Assembly: GCA_027005175.1 (NCBI GenBank)
Contig: JALTMC010000116.1
Location: 1-25,811 of the forward strand
Direction: 5' to 3'
DNA: 25,811 nucleotides
From: Myxococcales bacterium
GTDB lineage: Bacteria; Myxococcota_C; UBA6777
Part shown: one piece after another, positions 1 through 7,261 of the stretch
How positions within the stretch are numbered: position 1 is the first letter of the stretch
Layout: each line of letters starts with the position of its first letter
Translations under genes and position numbers: made by a program
Notes under the pieces: model-generated
The model's input: only the letters and a program-made list of their open reading frames with translations
What the model was told of the DNA's origin: nothing
Databases searched by the model: none

Positions 1-811
1 GACGATCGATGATATAGCTTGATTGCGAGGTTTTACACGAACACGTTCAAAGGGTTTATGGCGCAAGTCCTCGCCAGGAAGAGAGGGCGTACTCTCACGT
101 TGAGAGATCCGGGGGTTGTTTCCTTTTAGGAAAGGGAGGAACAGCACCATCAAGGTTCCCAAAAAAATGAGTAAAGCAAGGCCAATCCCCCAAGTCCAGA
201 GAGAAATGGAGGGTGGGATTCTTTCCTCCGATAGAGGGATAGCGGGAGTTGTACGATCGAAGTCATCTTGCCTAAAGTGTTTTCCGGGAGGCAAGTTCCA
301 TGTGGGCTCGGCCCGCGCAAAAAGTTCTCCTGAAGGCAAATTCAAGGATGGTGCATTGTCAAAGGTCGATGTCGAAGGAAAGAGGTCGAGAGCCTTGACG
401 AAGGCAAGAGAGAACTCTTGACAGGAAGAGAATCTATCGCTGGGAGATTTGGCTAAAGCGCGAAGAGTTGCGGCTTCCAATACAGGAGGAACATCCACAC
501 CCCATGTTTTCATTTCAGGAGGGGCAGCACTGAGATGAGCAGCCAATAACTCCATGATGCTTTGCTTGTGCTCAAAGGGAAGGTGCCCTGTAAGCATTTG
601 ATAGAGGATCGTACCCAAAGCATAGATATCCACTCAGTGATCAAACTTGTCACTAGCCTGCTCGGGCGCCATATCATGAGGTGTACCTAAAACCTAAAAC
701 AGGCCCTGTTTTTGTTTTGACACCGGCTTCATCAAGTAACTTAGCAATGCCGAAGTCTGCAACTCGAGGGATGAATCCTGCTTCTTGTTCTTCAAGAAGG
801 ATATTCGACGG
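1..811 (-). pseudogene. Broken Ser/Thr protein kinase, C-terminal half
   Basis: Read on the minus strand this stretch encodes the back half of a Hanks-type kinase. It begins at a KPSNILL-like segment (near 793-811) and continues with the DFG motif (749-757), LGTP and APE (about 664-675), the VDIYALG helix, a proline-rich juxtamembrane linker and one membrane helix (SLWTWGIGLALLIFLG, about 130-195). It then stays open to the window edge. Three lesions break it. The front of the domain (ATP loop, VAIK lysine, HRD) is absent and replaced by an exported-protein gene. A 7-bp tandem duplication (686-699) shifts the frame just before LGTP. A TGA stop (634-636) sits where these kinases usually have DHRVDIYALG, one C-to-T change from CGA. 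The rest of the frame is otherwise clean, so decay looks recent or the changes are assembly errors. The kinase assignment is firm; the history is inferred. Confidence 0.85.
686..699 (-). repeat. 7-bp tandem duplication that frameshifts the kinase remnant
   Basis: The heptamer CCTAAAA occurs twice in direct succession on the plus strand. Removing one copy restores the minus-strand kinase frame through GPVLGTPHDMAPEQ, the activation-loop/APE segment. With two copies, the upstream reading frame meets a TAG inside the second copy (694-696). Confidence 0.85.
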
Positions 812-1692
812 TTGATGCGGTTACTCCAAGCCTGTTCGTTGCCAAAGCCATCGGGCTCAGGAATAAGTGTTGCTCCGAAAAGAGCCATAGGGATACCAAC
901 ACTAAGACCTGCCACTCCCAACACAAGCAATGGAATACTGCTCCGAATAAGCTGTTGTGACACAAGTGACTGTCGCTCCAGATGATATTGGGCCTGTTTG
1001 TAATGCTGCTGTGCTTGTACTACGGCTTTGACAAGGTGACGTTGTTTGAGACGAACTTTGACTTGTTCTTCCAACAGTCTTTTTACGGTTCCGCTTTGCT
1101 TGCGAATCCTGCTTTTCACTTTGGCTCGATCTTTCGAATACTGCCGGGCAAATCGAAGTAAAGCAATGTATACTTGTCCCAGTTGAACATGACCAAGAAG
1201 GTCGCGCTCCTGGCTCAGCGAGGCCTGAATGTACAAGCGGTTGGAGATCTTTGCTTTGTCAGAGATCTGGCTATAGAGAAAGTTGTATTTTTTAAATAAA
1301 TGATATCCTTGTTGTAAATGTTGAACGGCCTTCTCCCATCGCTTAATGTGACTGGAAAGCTCTTTCTTGTTTTCAAATTGCTCGATATTTTTTATCACCG
1401 GTGTCATCCCTTGATGCTGATGCCACTTGGAGCGAAAAAGATACAACCAAAGCTGATAGTAGCTCTTTTCATCTTCGGACATTCTTTGTTTTTCTTGTGC
1501 ATAAGCAGCCTCAGCCATTGTGAGCGATTGGCCCCATGCACCAAGTTTTCCAATAGACCAAGCAGCTCTGGATTTCTCGAGATAAAATCGAGTCTTTGCA
1601 TTCTTCATCAGAGCCAAGGCTGGGGTAGACACACTGATACAACACAAGAATAAAGCAAAAGACACGGACCGAATCCATAAGCTTCCCGGCAT
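694..1692 (-). CDS. Exported, helix-rich membrane-anchored protein fused to kinase remnant
   Basis: I do not recognise a named family. The product (332 residues as read) starts at an ATG with GGAG seven bases upstream. It has a signal peptide (hydrophobic core SVSFALFLCCISV, then TPALA), a long charged, probably helical/TPR-like region (residues about 30-255) and one membrane helix near residues 257-280 (IPLLVLGVAGLSVGIPM). From about residue 295 the DNA encodes kinase sequence in another frame (SNILLEEQEAGF...DFG). The last roughly 37 residues are therefore out-of-frame kinase DNA and the natural C-terminus has been lost or altered. It lies 63 bp downstream of aat on the same strand. In related bacteria such proteins often accompany Ser/Thr kinases; a sensory or scaffold role here is a guess. 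Confidence 0.6.
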   Translation of the reverse strand: MPGSLWIRSVSFALFLCCISVSTPALALMKNAKTRFYLEKSRAAWSIGKLGAWGQSLTMAEAAYAQEKQRMSEDEKSYYQLWLYLFRSKWHQHQGMTPVIKNIEQFENKKELSSHIKRWEKAVQHLQQGYHLFKKYNFLYSQISDKAKISNRLYIQASLSQERDLLGHVQLGQVYIALLRFARQYSKDRAKVKSRIRKQSGTVKRLLEEQVKVRLKQRHLVKAVVQAQQHYKQAQYHLERQSLVSQQLIRSSIPLLVLGVAGLSVGIPMALFGATLIPEPDGFGNEQAWSNRINRRISFLKNKKQDSSLELQTSALLSYLMKPVSKQKQGLF

Positions 1693-1755
1693 CTATTTCT
1701 CCAAGCACATGGTGTAAAAAGAACAGAGGGCTTTGTTCTCTCTTTGCATACCATA

Positions 1756-2481
1756 CTATGGTTTGAGTGAGAACGAAGAGGGTCCGCTGTTGAGGTCATG
1801 ATCCAGGGACCATGGACCTTGTTGGGTTGGCAGATGAAGAGCGTCTTTAAGCCATTGTAAGAAGACATGACGAGGCACCTCCTTCGCACCAAACTGCGCG
1901 AGATGTTCTGTATAGACTTGGCAATCGATCAGGTGAATGCCCCATCGATGTAGTTGTGTAAGCAGGGTAACAAACGCTATTTTTGAGGCATTGGCTGCAT
2001 GGGCATACATGGACTCTCCACAAAAGACACCACCCAAGCTGATGCCATAGACACCACCGACCAAGCTCTCGCCGTCCCAAGCTTCGACAGAATGAGCTAT
2101 CCCACGATGATGCATCTCACAGTAGGCATCGAGCATATCGTTGGTGATCCAGGTCCCCTCCTGACCGGGCCGAGGGATTTCAGCACAAGAGCGTATGACT
2201 CTCGGGAACGCCTGATCCAATGTGATTTGGTAAGGTTGTTTGCGTATGGCCTTGCGTAACGAGCGATTGATGCGCAATGTAGGAGTAGTTAGAATCATTC
2301 GAGGGTCAGGCGAATACCACAGGATAGGTAGATCTTCCGTATACCAGGGGAAGATGCCCGATCGATACGCCAGCGTGAGACGCTCTGGACACAAATCACC
2401 ACCCACAGCCAACAAGCCATCAGGCTCGGCTTCCTCGGGGGAGGGAAAGAGAATTCTTTGATCCAAACGATATATGGTCAT
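1756..2481 (-). CDS. aat: Leucyl/phenylalanyl-tRNA--protein transferase
   Basis: Transfers Leu or Phe from aminoacyl-tRNA to proteins with N-terminal Arg or Lys, marking them for ClpS/ClpAP degradation (N-degron pathway, cytoplasm). The 241-residue product is full length and carries the family signatures in order: GLLAVGGDL (about 23-31), YRSGIFPWY (39-47), WYSPDPRMI (55-63), GTWIT, AHSVEAWDGESLVGGVYG, and the GESMYAHAANASK block that holds the catalytic region. The last ~25 residues are extra relative to the conserved core. There is no good Shine-Dalgarno sequence before the ATG, but the start is fixed by the conserved beginning YRLDQRILFPSPEEAEPDG. It is transcribed divergently from the HEAT protein gene, with 86 bp between the starts. 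Confidence 0.96.
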   Translation of the reverse strand: MTIYRLDQRILFPSPEEAEPDGLLAVGGDLCPERLTLAYRSGIFPWYTEDLPILWYSPDPRMILTTPTLRINRSLRKAIRKQPYQITLDQAFPRVIRSCAEIPRPGQEGTWITNDMLDAYCEMHHRGIAHSVEAWDGESLVGGVYGISLGGVFCGESMYAHAANASKIAFVTLLTQLHRWGIHLIDCQVYTEHLAQFGAKEVPRHVFLQWLKDALHLPTQQGPWSLDHDLNSGPSSFSLKP

Positions 2482-2483
2482 AG

Positions 2484-2512
2484 TTGTTGTTCGTTGCTCT
2501 TACAGGTATAAC
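2484..2512 (+). promoter_or_regulatory. Probable sigma70 promoter for the HEAT-repeat gene
   Basis: TTGTTG (2484-2489), a 17-base spacer and TATAAC (2507-2512) predict transcription starting near 2519, about 50 bases before the ATG at 2568. The -35 box is imperfect. A GAGGTG ribosome site follows just before the start codon. Confidence 0.5.
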
Positions 2513-2533
2513 GATATCCCTTTTGCTGCAGCG

Positions 2534-2542
2534 ATTATACCA
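2534..2542 (-). promoter_or_regulatory. Extended -10 promoter for aat
   Basis: On the minus strand TGGTATAAT is a perfect TATAAT with a TGn extension, which can work without a -35 box. Transcription would begin near 2527, giving a leader of about 45 bases before the aat ATG. It overlaps the leader of the divergent gene. Confidence 0.5.
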
Positions 2543-2567
2543 CACGTAGTGAAAATGAGGTGCTTGC

Positions 2568-4406
2568 ATGGCTACAGCCAACAAAACTTCGAAAAGACGA
2601 ATTGTTATCGCAGTATTACTCACAGTTGCCTACAGTTCTGCGTTTGCAGCAGCCTACATATTACAAGGATACAAGCCTGAATATGCGATCGCTTTGATCG
2701 CAGGCATCATGATGGTGAACGTCGTCTATAGCGCCCTCTACTTTGTCAATGAATTTCGTTACGATCGCGTGTTGGGAGGTCGTGCCTCTCTCTCGGAGGC
2801 CAACAAGATCCAATACCGACGACATTTCTTTGCTTGGTACTGGGTTGTTTTTGTCAATGTCACCCAACTCTTTGTGTTTAGTTTTTTATTCCAATATCTC
2901 TACCAGTGGAAAGGGGAAGCCTTTTTTGCCCATGAGTTCAACAACCTCAACTACTTTGACTGGCTTTTATACACCATGGATTGCGTGTTCAAGAGTGTCC
3001 TTGACATTCCCGAGATCTTTGGCTGGCATCTTCGTAATATTCGGGCCATCCACTGGCAAAGTCAGATCGTTATCGCTGTCGTTCGGCTCCTGATCTACAC
3101 CTTGTTGGTTGCTGCTTTGTTGCGTCAGTGGAAGCGCTGGTTGATGATGAAAGAGACGATCGCTGCGATGAGCACAGCTCCACAGATGGCTGGCCGACGT
3201 CTCGTTCGTATCGGTGAAGATGCTCTGTCCTTTGTTGATCACGCGATGCTTAAGCCTGAGATCTTCAATCCTGAGCCTTCCGAGATCGACCGGTTGCAAC
3301 GCGACGAACACAGCGAACCACTGCTACAGATGTTGCTGAGGAATCTAACGGTCGGCAATCCCAATGAACGAGAGAATGCAGCCATCCTCATTGGATTGTT
3401 AGCGCTCGAAGATCGCTCCAGCCACCCTTATTTCTGGGAACTCATCGGCGCGGCCAAGAGTGAAGAGAGCGCGTCTGTTCGTCGTGAGATGGTTCGCACG
3501 TTGGGCAAGCTCAAGGATGAGAGGGCCTTCTTCTCTATCCGTCAATTCCTTCGCGACAACGAACCTGAGGTCCGCTTGCAAGCGGCTCGGGCCATCGGAA
3601 AGATGGGGGATGTGCGAGGGGTTTCGGCCCTCTCTGAGTCTCTCACCGATCCAGCGAAAGAGGTCCGCGTTGCCTCGGCGAGAGCACTGGGACGCATCGG
3701 CCAAAAGAGCGCGTGCCCCGCACTCCAAGAAGCTCTCAAGGACCCAGAAGCCGCAGTACGTGTGGAAGCTACTTTCTCTCTGGCTCACCTCTTTGAACCC
3801 TCCATTGGAGAACAATTACTCAGCCTCCTTGACAATGATGATCCAAAGATCCGTCGCAAAGCGATTGAGTGTATCAAAAAAGTCCATCCTGAAGGTGTTG
3901 AGAATACCTTGTCGGCCCTGCTACAAGATGAAGAGGCCTTTGTTCGCCTTGCAGCCACCGAGGTGTTGGGGCAACTCAAGCCTGACCTTGCCTGCCATAC
4001 AATACTGGCAACCAACGAACAAGATCCTGTCGTACTACGAGCCCAAGTTGCGATTCTTCGCGAAAATAATGAAGAGCGCTTCCAGCCCTTCTTTGTTCGA
4101 GCGTCCCGGCATTCCGATGCATTTGTACGCGAACGCGCGCTCACTGCCCTTGGTGAATTCAATGATGATGAGACCGTGAGAGAGTTGCTCAAAGTGATGA
4201 AAAATAGCGACATTGACGATGCGATGCACGCGATTCGGTCTCTCGGAAACACCCGCAATGGCAACGCTTATAACCCACTCTATGAAGTTGCTCTCAACGA
4301 CAAAGCCCCTGAGCATTTGCGGCGCCAAGCCTGTCGGTCCCTCGCCTGGATCGATCCTGAACGTGCCAAAAAAGACCTCTCCGGTGTCAAAGTGACAAAC
4401 CATTAG
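2568..4406 (+). CDS. Integral membrane protein with C-terminal HEAT-repeat solenoid
   Basis: The 612-residue product has two parts. The first ~190 residues hold four clear membrane helices (about 12-33, 39-60, 88-111, 165-185), with a further amphipathic or re-entrant segment between the last two (DWLLYTMDCVFKSVLDIPE, 130-148). Residues about 250-605 are HEAT/PBS-lyase-like repeats of ~31 residues with the usual pattern (for example VRLQAARAIGKMGD, VRVASARALGRIGQ). Such solenoids bind proteins, so a membrane-tethered scaffold is a reasonable inference. The function is unknown and I do not recognise the membrane domain; the helix-loop-helix arrangement loosely recalls ion-channel subunits, but no selectivity-filter signature is visible. 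The start is supported by GAGGTG six bases upstream. The stop codon overlaps the stop of the convergent hydrolase gene. Confidence 0.85.
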   Translation: MATANKTSKRRIVIAVLLTVAYSSAFAAAYILQGYKPEYAIALIAGIMMVNVVYSALYFVNEFRYDRVLGGRASLSEANKIQYRRHFFAWYWVVFVNVTQLFVFSFLFQYLYQWKGEAFFAHEFNNLNYFDWLLYTMDCVFKSVLDIPEIFGWHLRNIRAIHWQSQIVIAVVRLLIYTLLVAALLRQWKRWLMMKETIAAMSTAPQMAGRRLVRIGEDALSFVDHAMLKPEIFNPEPSEIDRLQRDEHSEPLLQMLLRNLTVGNPNERENAAILIGLLALEDRSSHPYFWELIGAAKSEESASVRREMVRTLGKLKDERAFFSIRQFLRDNEPEVRLQAARAIGKMGDVRGVSALSESLTDPAKEVRVASARALGRIGQKSACPALQEALKDPEAAVRVEATFSLAHLFEPSIGEQLLSLLDNDDPKIRRKAIECIKKVHPEGVENTLSALLQDEEAFVRLAATEVLGQLKPDLACHTILATNEQDPVVLRAQVAILRENNEERFQPFFVRASRHSDAFVRERALTALGEFNDDETVRELLKVMKNSDIDDAMHAIRSLGNTRNGNAYNPLYEVALNDKAPEHLRRQACRSLAWIDPERAKKDLSGVKVTNH

Positions 4407-5182
4407 TCCTGGTCAATTTGAATAACATAGTGGCCTTCTAAGATGCGTTGTGGATTGGTGACGAGGAGTCTTTTGAGTTCGTCTTCATTGGTCTCTCGGG
4501 CCAGTGCGGTCGCCATTTCACGAACACGTCCGGTTGGGCCGTGTAGATCGGTGGCTGCGATATCAAAGACATGCTCGTGAATATAACGTTGTGCGAGCTT
4601 GCGTACATCCCGAACTCCATCGGGGAGTAAACTGCATAGATCAAGCTGCATAATCCAGCCAGCCTCTTTCCACGCATGGATCAGTTCAGGTTTTCGCAAC
4701 AACACATCGTATCGTTCTGGATGGGCTAGAATCGGTCGAATGCCTTTCACGCTGAGTTCAAACACCAGCTCCTTCATACGAAGCATGGGATCTCGTAGTG
4801 AGAACTCGATCAAATAATAAGGACCATCACCTCCCACAGGCAAAAGAGTCCCTGCCTCCCATTCGATCAGAAACCGATCATCGAAAAAGATCTCACAGCC
4901 TGGAAGAAGTTGAATCGCAATGCCTTCTTCTTTCAAACGTGTCTGAACTTGCTCCACAGTGTTGCGAATAAGCTCAGAGGAAACATTGGGAAATCGATGA
5001 TGCATCATATGACACGATACAGACACTGTTGAATAACCCGAAGCTGCAAAATCTCGCAACATCTCCAGCGATGAATCGATGGTCTTTGGACCATCATCCA
5101 CACCGGGTAACACGTGGTTATGTAGGTCCACCATACCAACAGGAAGCTGGATGTCTTTTTTGTGTTTTAACCAATCAAACAT
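4403..5182 (-). CDS. PHP-domain hydrolase, CpsB/YwqE/Wzb-like phosphotyrosine phosphatase family
   Basis: Metal-dependent hydrolase of the polymerase-and-histidinol-phosphatase fold. The 259 residues are typical for CpsB/YwqE, enzymes that dephosphorylate tyrosine kinases controlling capsule or exopolysaccharide export. Metal-binding motifs are visible: DLHNHVLPGVDDGP (19-32), SCHMMHH (about 57-63, in place of the usual TPHH), GCEIFF, LAHPERY (about 155-161) and ATDLHGP (about 214-220). The start ATG follows GAGGAAGAATAGATCGCT, an arrangement repeated in the tandem duplication upstream. It is probably co-transcribed behind the glycosyltransferase gene, which fits an envelope-glycan role. No tyrosine kinase partner is seen in the window, so the substrate is open. 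Confidence 0.85.
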   Translation of the reverse strand: MFDWLKHKKDIQLPVGMVDLHNHVLPGVDDGPKTIDSSLEMLRDFAASGYSTVSVSCHMMHHRFPNVSSELIRNTVEQVQTRLKEEGIAIQLLPGCEIFFDDRFLIEWEAGTLLPVGGDGPYYLIEFSLRDPMLRMKELVFELSVKGIRPILAHPERYDVLLRKPELIHAWKEAGWIMQLDLCSLLPDGVRDVRKLAQRYIHEHVFDIAATDLHGPTGRVREMATALARETNEDELKRLLVTNPQRILEGHYVIQIDQD

Positions 5183-5200
5183 AGCGATCTATTCTTCCTC

Positions 5201-5251
5201 TCATTTCGACAGAGCAAGATTGGCTCTATCGAATTTCGTTCGTTGTTTCAT
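5201..5251 (-). CDS. Possible mini-ORF (16 codons) in the tandem repeat
   Basis: Starts ATG AAA CAA CGA and ends at a TGA earlier than its sister copies. It is preceded by the same GAGGAAGAATAGATCGCC context as the next mini-ORF. It may be translated weakly by reinitiation between the glycosyltransferase and hydrolase genes, or be a passive by-product of duplication. No function can be assigned. Confidence 0.2.
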   Translation of the reverse strand: MKQRTKFDRANLALSK

Positions 5252-5257
5252 GGCGAT

Positions 5258-5341
5258 CTATTCTTCCTCTAATTTTGACAGATCGAGATGGGCTCTATCC
5301 AGATCGAGATGGGCTCTATCGATTTTCGTTCGTTGTTTCAT
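5258..5341 (-). CDS. Possible mini-ORF (27 codons) in the tandem repeat
   Basis: Begins six bases after the glycosyltransferase stop codon with ATG AAA CAA CGA ACG, and reproduces that protein's C-terminal tail with DRAHLDL occurring twice, ending SKLEEE. A purine-rich stretch (GAGGAAGAA) precedes it, though 9-13 bases away. The frame is intact. Translation by reinitiation is possible; biological meaning is unproven. Confidence 0.25.
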   Translation of the reverse strand: MKQRTKIDRAHLDLDRAHLDLSKLEEE

Positions 5342-5347
5342 GGCGAT

Positions 5348-6796
5348 CTATTCTTCCTCTAATTTTGACAGATCGAGATGGGCTCTATCGATTTTCATTC
5401 GTTGTTTCAGTTGTGCCAACTCTTTCTCTATGGAGAGTTTCCGAATGGAGTCATAGAAGGTCTCATCTTTGGGTTGTGGGGAGGAAGTCACAAGTCTCTC
5501 TGTTGGAGGGGCTTGTCCTATCTCTTCAAACACAGGAGCGGTTGTTGATGTTGTGGGAGCAGCAAGTGGATGTGTCTTCTCGGGTTTGGGTTGCTGTGGT
5601 TCGGGTTGAAGAAGTGTGAGTTCGGATAGGAGAAGTGCTGCGTCACGATGAAGAATGGTGTCGCGTTGGTCTATCATCTCCAGGATGGTTTGGGACCATT
5701 GAATCTGTACGTCCTTTAAAAGCATGAGAGAGAGTGTTGTTTGCCATGAAGGAGAGTCCTTCAGCGAGATGGCGGTCTTTAAAGCAGTATCCATGGAGAG
5801 AAGCTCTGTCATCACGGTACCAAGGTGATGTGTTGTGAGAAAGTCTGCGTCTTGTGTCTCTGCGCCAGGTCGGGGTTGCCACAAGACAACAGGTGTGTTG
5901 TTTGTGAGGACTTCCATCACAGACCAGGGTTTGGCTCGCAGCAACACAACATCAGCGGCGGCATAGAAGAGAGAGCGACGGTCAGCTTGGTGTCCAAACA
6001 TACGAGCAGGGACACTCCAACGTTTCGCTTCTTTCCGCAAATGGGAAGCCAGTGCGGAGTCTTCTCCATAGTCGAGCCACCACTGAAAGGGCAGCGACAA
6101 CAAGCTGCACTGTTGAAACCAGAGACTCAGTTCAGCTTCCTCAAGCCTATCGGCTCGGAGAAGAACAACAGGCTGGGAGAGATCTGCGACACCGAGCTGT
6201 TGGCGGGCTTCTTCGTGCGACGGGCCTTCCTTGCTTTTTGGGATCCCTATCACCTGAAGTTTGTCTTTGGAGATGCCAAGCTCCAGCCATTCGTGCATCA
6301 CGTCGGGGTGTGACAATCCGTATCGACTGATTCCGGGTTGGACTTGGCTGGGATGAGCATGAAAGGAAGGCAGCCAGGCAAGAACAGGAAAGGATCGCAA
6401 AGGATCGGACTCAAGATGGGACCAACGAACCTGACTCGCCAACCACAGAGCGATGGGGTGACAAACGATCACCAGATCGAAGGACTCTTTGTCGATCTCG
6501 TCCAGGACATCTTCCACCGTAAAGAGGTGACGCAGTTGGGCCATGGGATCCATCGAATGTCCTGGGGAGTTGCTGTCATAAAGACCACCCCAGAAGCCAG
6601 GAAACCATGATTGTAGCGCAGCAATGCCTTCGCGCAGTAGGGTCTTTCGGATGGTACGCCCCCACCGCTCCACGACATGAACAACAGAGATCGAAGCATC
6701 GGGGAGTTGTTGTTTGAGGAGGTGCTCTAGGGTTGAGGCACAAGATCCTTCGGAAGGATCATCCGGGGCAACCGTCCATAGTGATAGCTTTATCAT
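5348..6796 (-). CDS. Glycosyltransferase, MGDG synthase/MurG (GT28)-like, diverged
   Basis: Resembles the bacterial diacylglycerol glucosyltransferase/MGDG synthase group, two-domain GT-B enzymes acting at the inner membrane face. The N-terminal domain keeps the family's DLVIVCHP segment (about 110-117) and the SRYGLSHPDVMHEWLELGI...QVIGIP block (about 160-190). The C-terminal domain keeps the sugar-nucleotide site pattern SVMEVLTNNTPVVLWQPRPG-E--DA-FL (about 300-330). The usual glycine-rich GGGH loop near the N-terminus is absent, so activity may be altered. Residues ~390-482 are a proline/threonine-rich linker ending in a charged helix, and this tail has been tandemly duplicated downstream. 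ATG at 6796 was chosen; a TTG one codon earlier also opens the frame, and neither has a clear ribosome site. Likely co-transcribed with the PHP hydrolase. Confidence 0.75.
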   Translation of the reverse strand: MIKLSLWTVAPDDPSEGSCASTLEHLLKQQLPDASISVVHVVERWGRTIRKTLLREGIAALQSWFPGFWGGLYDSNSPGHSMDPMAQLRHLFTVEDVLDEIDKESFDLVIVCHPIALWLASQVRWSHLESDPLRSFPVLAWLPSFHAHPSQVQPGISRYGLSHPDVMHEWLELGISKDKLQVIGIPKSKEGPSHEEARQQLGVADLSQPVVLLRADRLEEAELSLWFQQCSLLSLPFQWWLDYGEDSALASHLRKEAKRWSVPARMFGHQADRRSLFYAAADVVLLRAKPWSVMEVLTNNTPVVLWQPRPGAETQDADFLTTHHLGTVMTELLSMDTALKTAISLKDSPSWQTTLSLMLLKDVQIQWSQTILEMIDQRDTILHRDAALLLSELTLLQPEPQQPKPEKTHPLAAPTTSTTAPVFEEIGQAPPTERLVTSSPQPKDETFYDSIRKLSIEKELAQLKQRMKIDRAHLDLSKLEEE

Positions 6797-6799
6797 CAA

Positions 6800-6895
6800 C
6801 GTTTGATTCCATACAGAAGATCATCAAACGGCTTGAAGGCTCCCAACAGAAGGAGTTTGAGCCGCTCAAAAGGGCATTCATTAAACCCATGAATG
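6800..6895. other. Cluster of inverted repeats upstream of the glycosyltransferase gene
   Basis: Three dyads lie in succession: CGTTTGAT (6800-6807) with ATCAAACG (6823-6830); TTTGAG with CTCAAA around 6856-6870, separated by CCG; and CATTCAT (6875-6881) with ATGAATG (6889-6895). None is followed by a T run in the direction of infC. They may be operators or leader hairpins of the divergent glycosyltransferase gene. From here to the infC promoter at 7029 I see nothing else. Confidence 0.4.
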
Positions 6896-7028
6896 ATGCA
6901 GGGGCACGCCGGTCCTGAGGCTCCATAAGCTCAAAACAGGCTTATTTCAAAGATAGAGCAAAACACCCGGAATGAACAACCCACCTTCAAGAGTTCTGCA
7001 TCATTTTGAAAAACAACCCAATTTTTGC

Positions 7029-7057
7029 TTGACAGAACAAGCGAACAACTCTATAAC
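7029..7057 (+). promoter_or_regulatory. Strong sigma70 promoter of the infC-rpmI-rplT operon
   Basis: TTGACA (7029-7034), a 17-base spacer and TATAAC (7052-7057) are nearly consensus. Transcription would start near 7064, leaving a leader of about 200 bases before the probable AUU start of infC at 7262. That leader is long enough for regulatory structure; I see only short GC-rich inverted stretches in it (around 7081-7105). Confidence 0.75.
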
Positions 7058-7261
7058 CGTTGGGAAATTCGGTGTTCTTATGTGCGGCCTACCGCGGTGA
7101 CTGTCACAAACGCCCCTCATTTTGAGTTTTTCAGCGTTGTGGTTCATCGATGGGTATTGTGCCGCTGTTTGTGTTGTGTTGTGTCTGTATGTATGTTTTG
7201 CTTCGATCCCATGAGCCCCAAAACATTCAGACCGTTGGGAAAGAAAAAGAAGGAGCAAGAG

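Larger units (their letters stand above)
5180..5407 (-). repeat. 69-bp tandem repeat built from the glycosyltransferase gene tail (3 copies)
   Basis: Copies lie at 5180-5248 (69 bp), 5249-5338 (90 bp, with an extra internal 21-bp duplication) and 5339-5407 (69 bp). The unit is 23 codons long and in frame with the glycosyltransferase, whose real C-terminus is encoded in the 5339-5407 copy. Each copy carries KQR-K-[IF]DRA on the minus strand, the stop TAG, a GAGGAAGAA purine stretch and, in the two junctions plus the hydrolase start, an ATG. The copy next to the hydrolase is the most diverged, including an early TGA. Confidence 0.95.

Noticed and set aside
116-421. Plus-strand open frame of 101 codons
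   Set aside because: It is the antisense shadow of the kinase remnant's linker and membrane helix; no ribosome site and no recognisable protein.
5079-5456. Plus-strand open frame of 125 codons with internal repeats (RSRWALS type)
   Set aside because: It simply reads the opposite strand of the 69-bp tandem array and the ends of both flanking genes.
7211-7261. ATG 7211 as start of infC
   Set aside because: No ribosome site precedes it, the added 17 residues are not conserved, and the ATT at 7262 is ideally spaced from AAGGAG.
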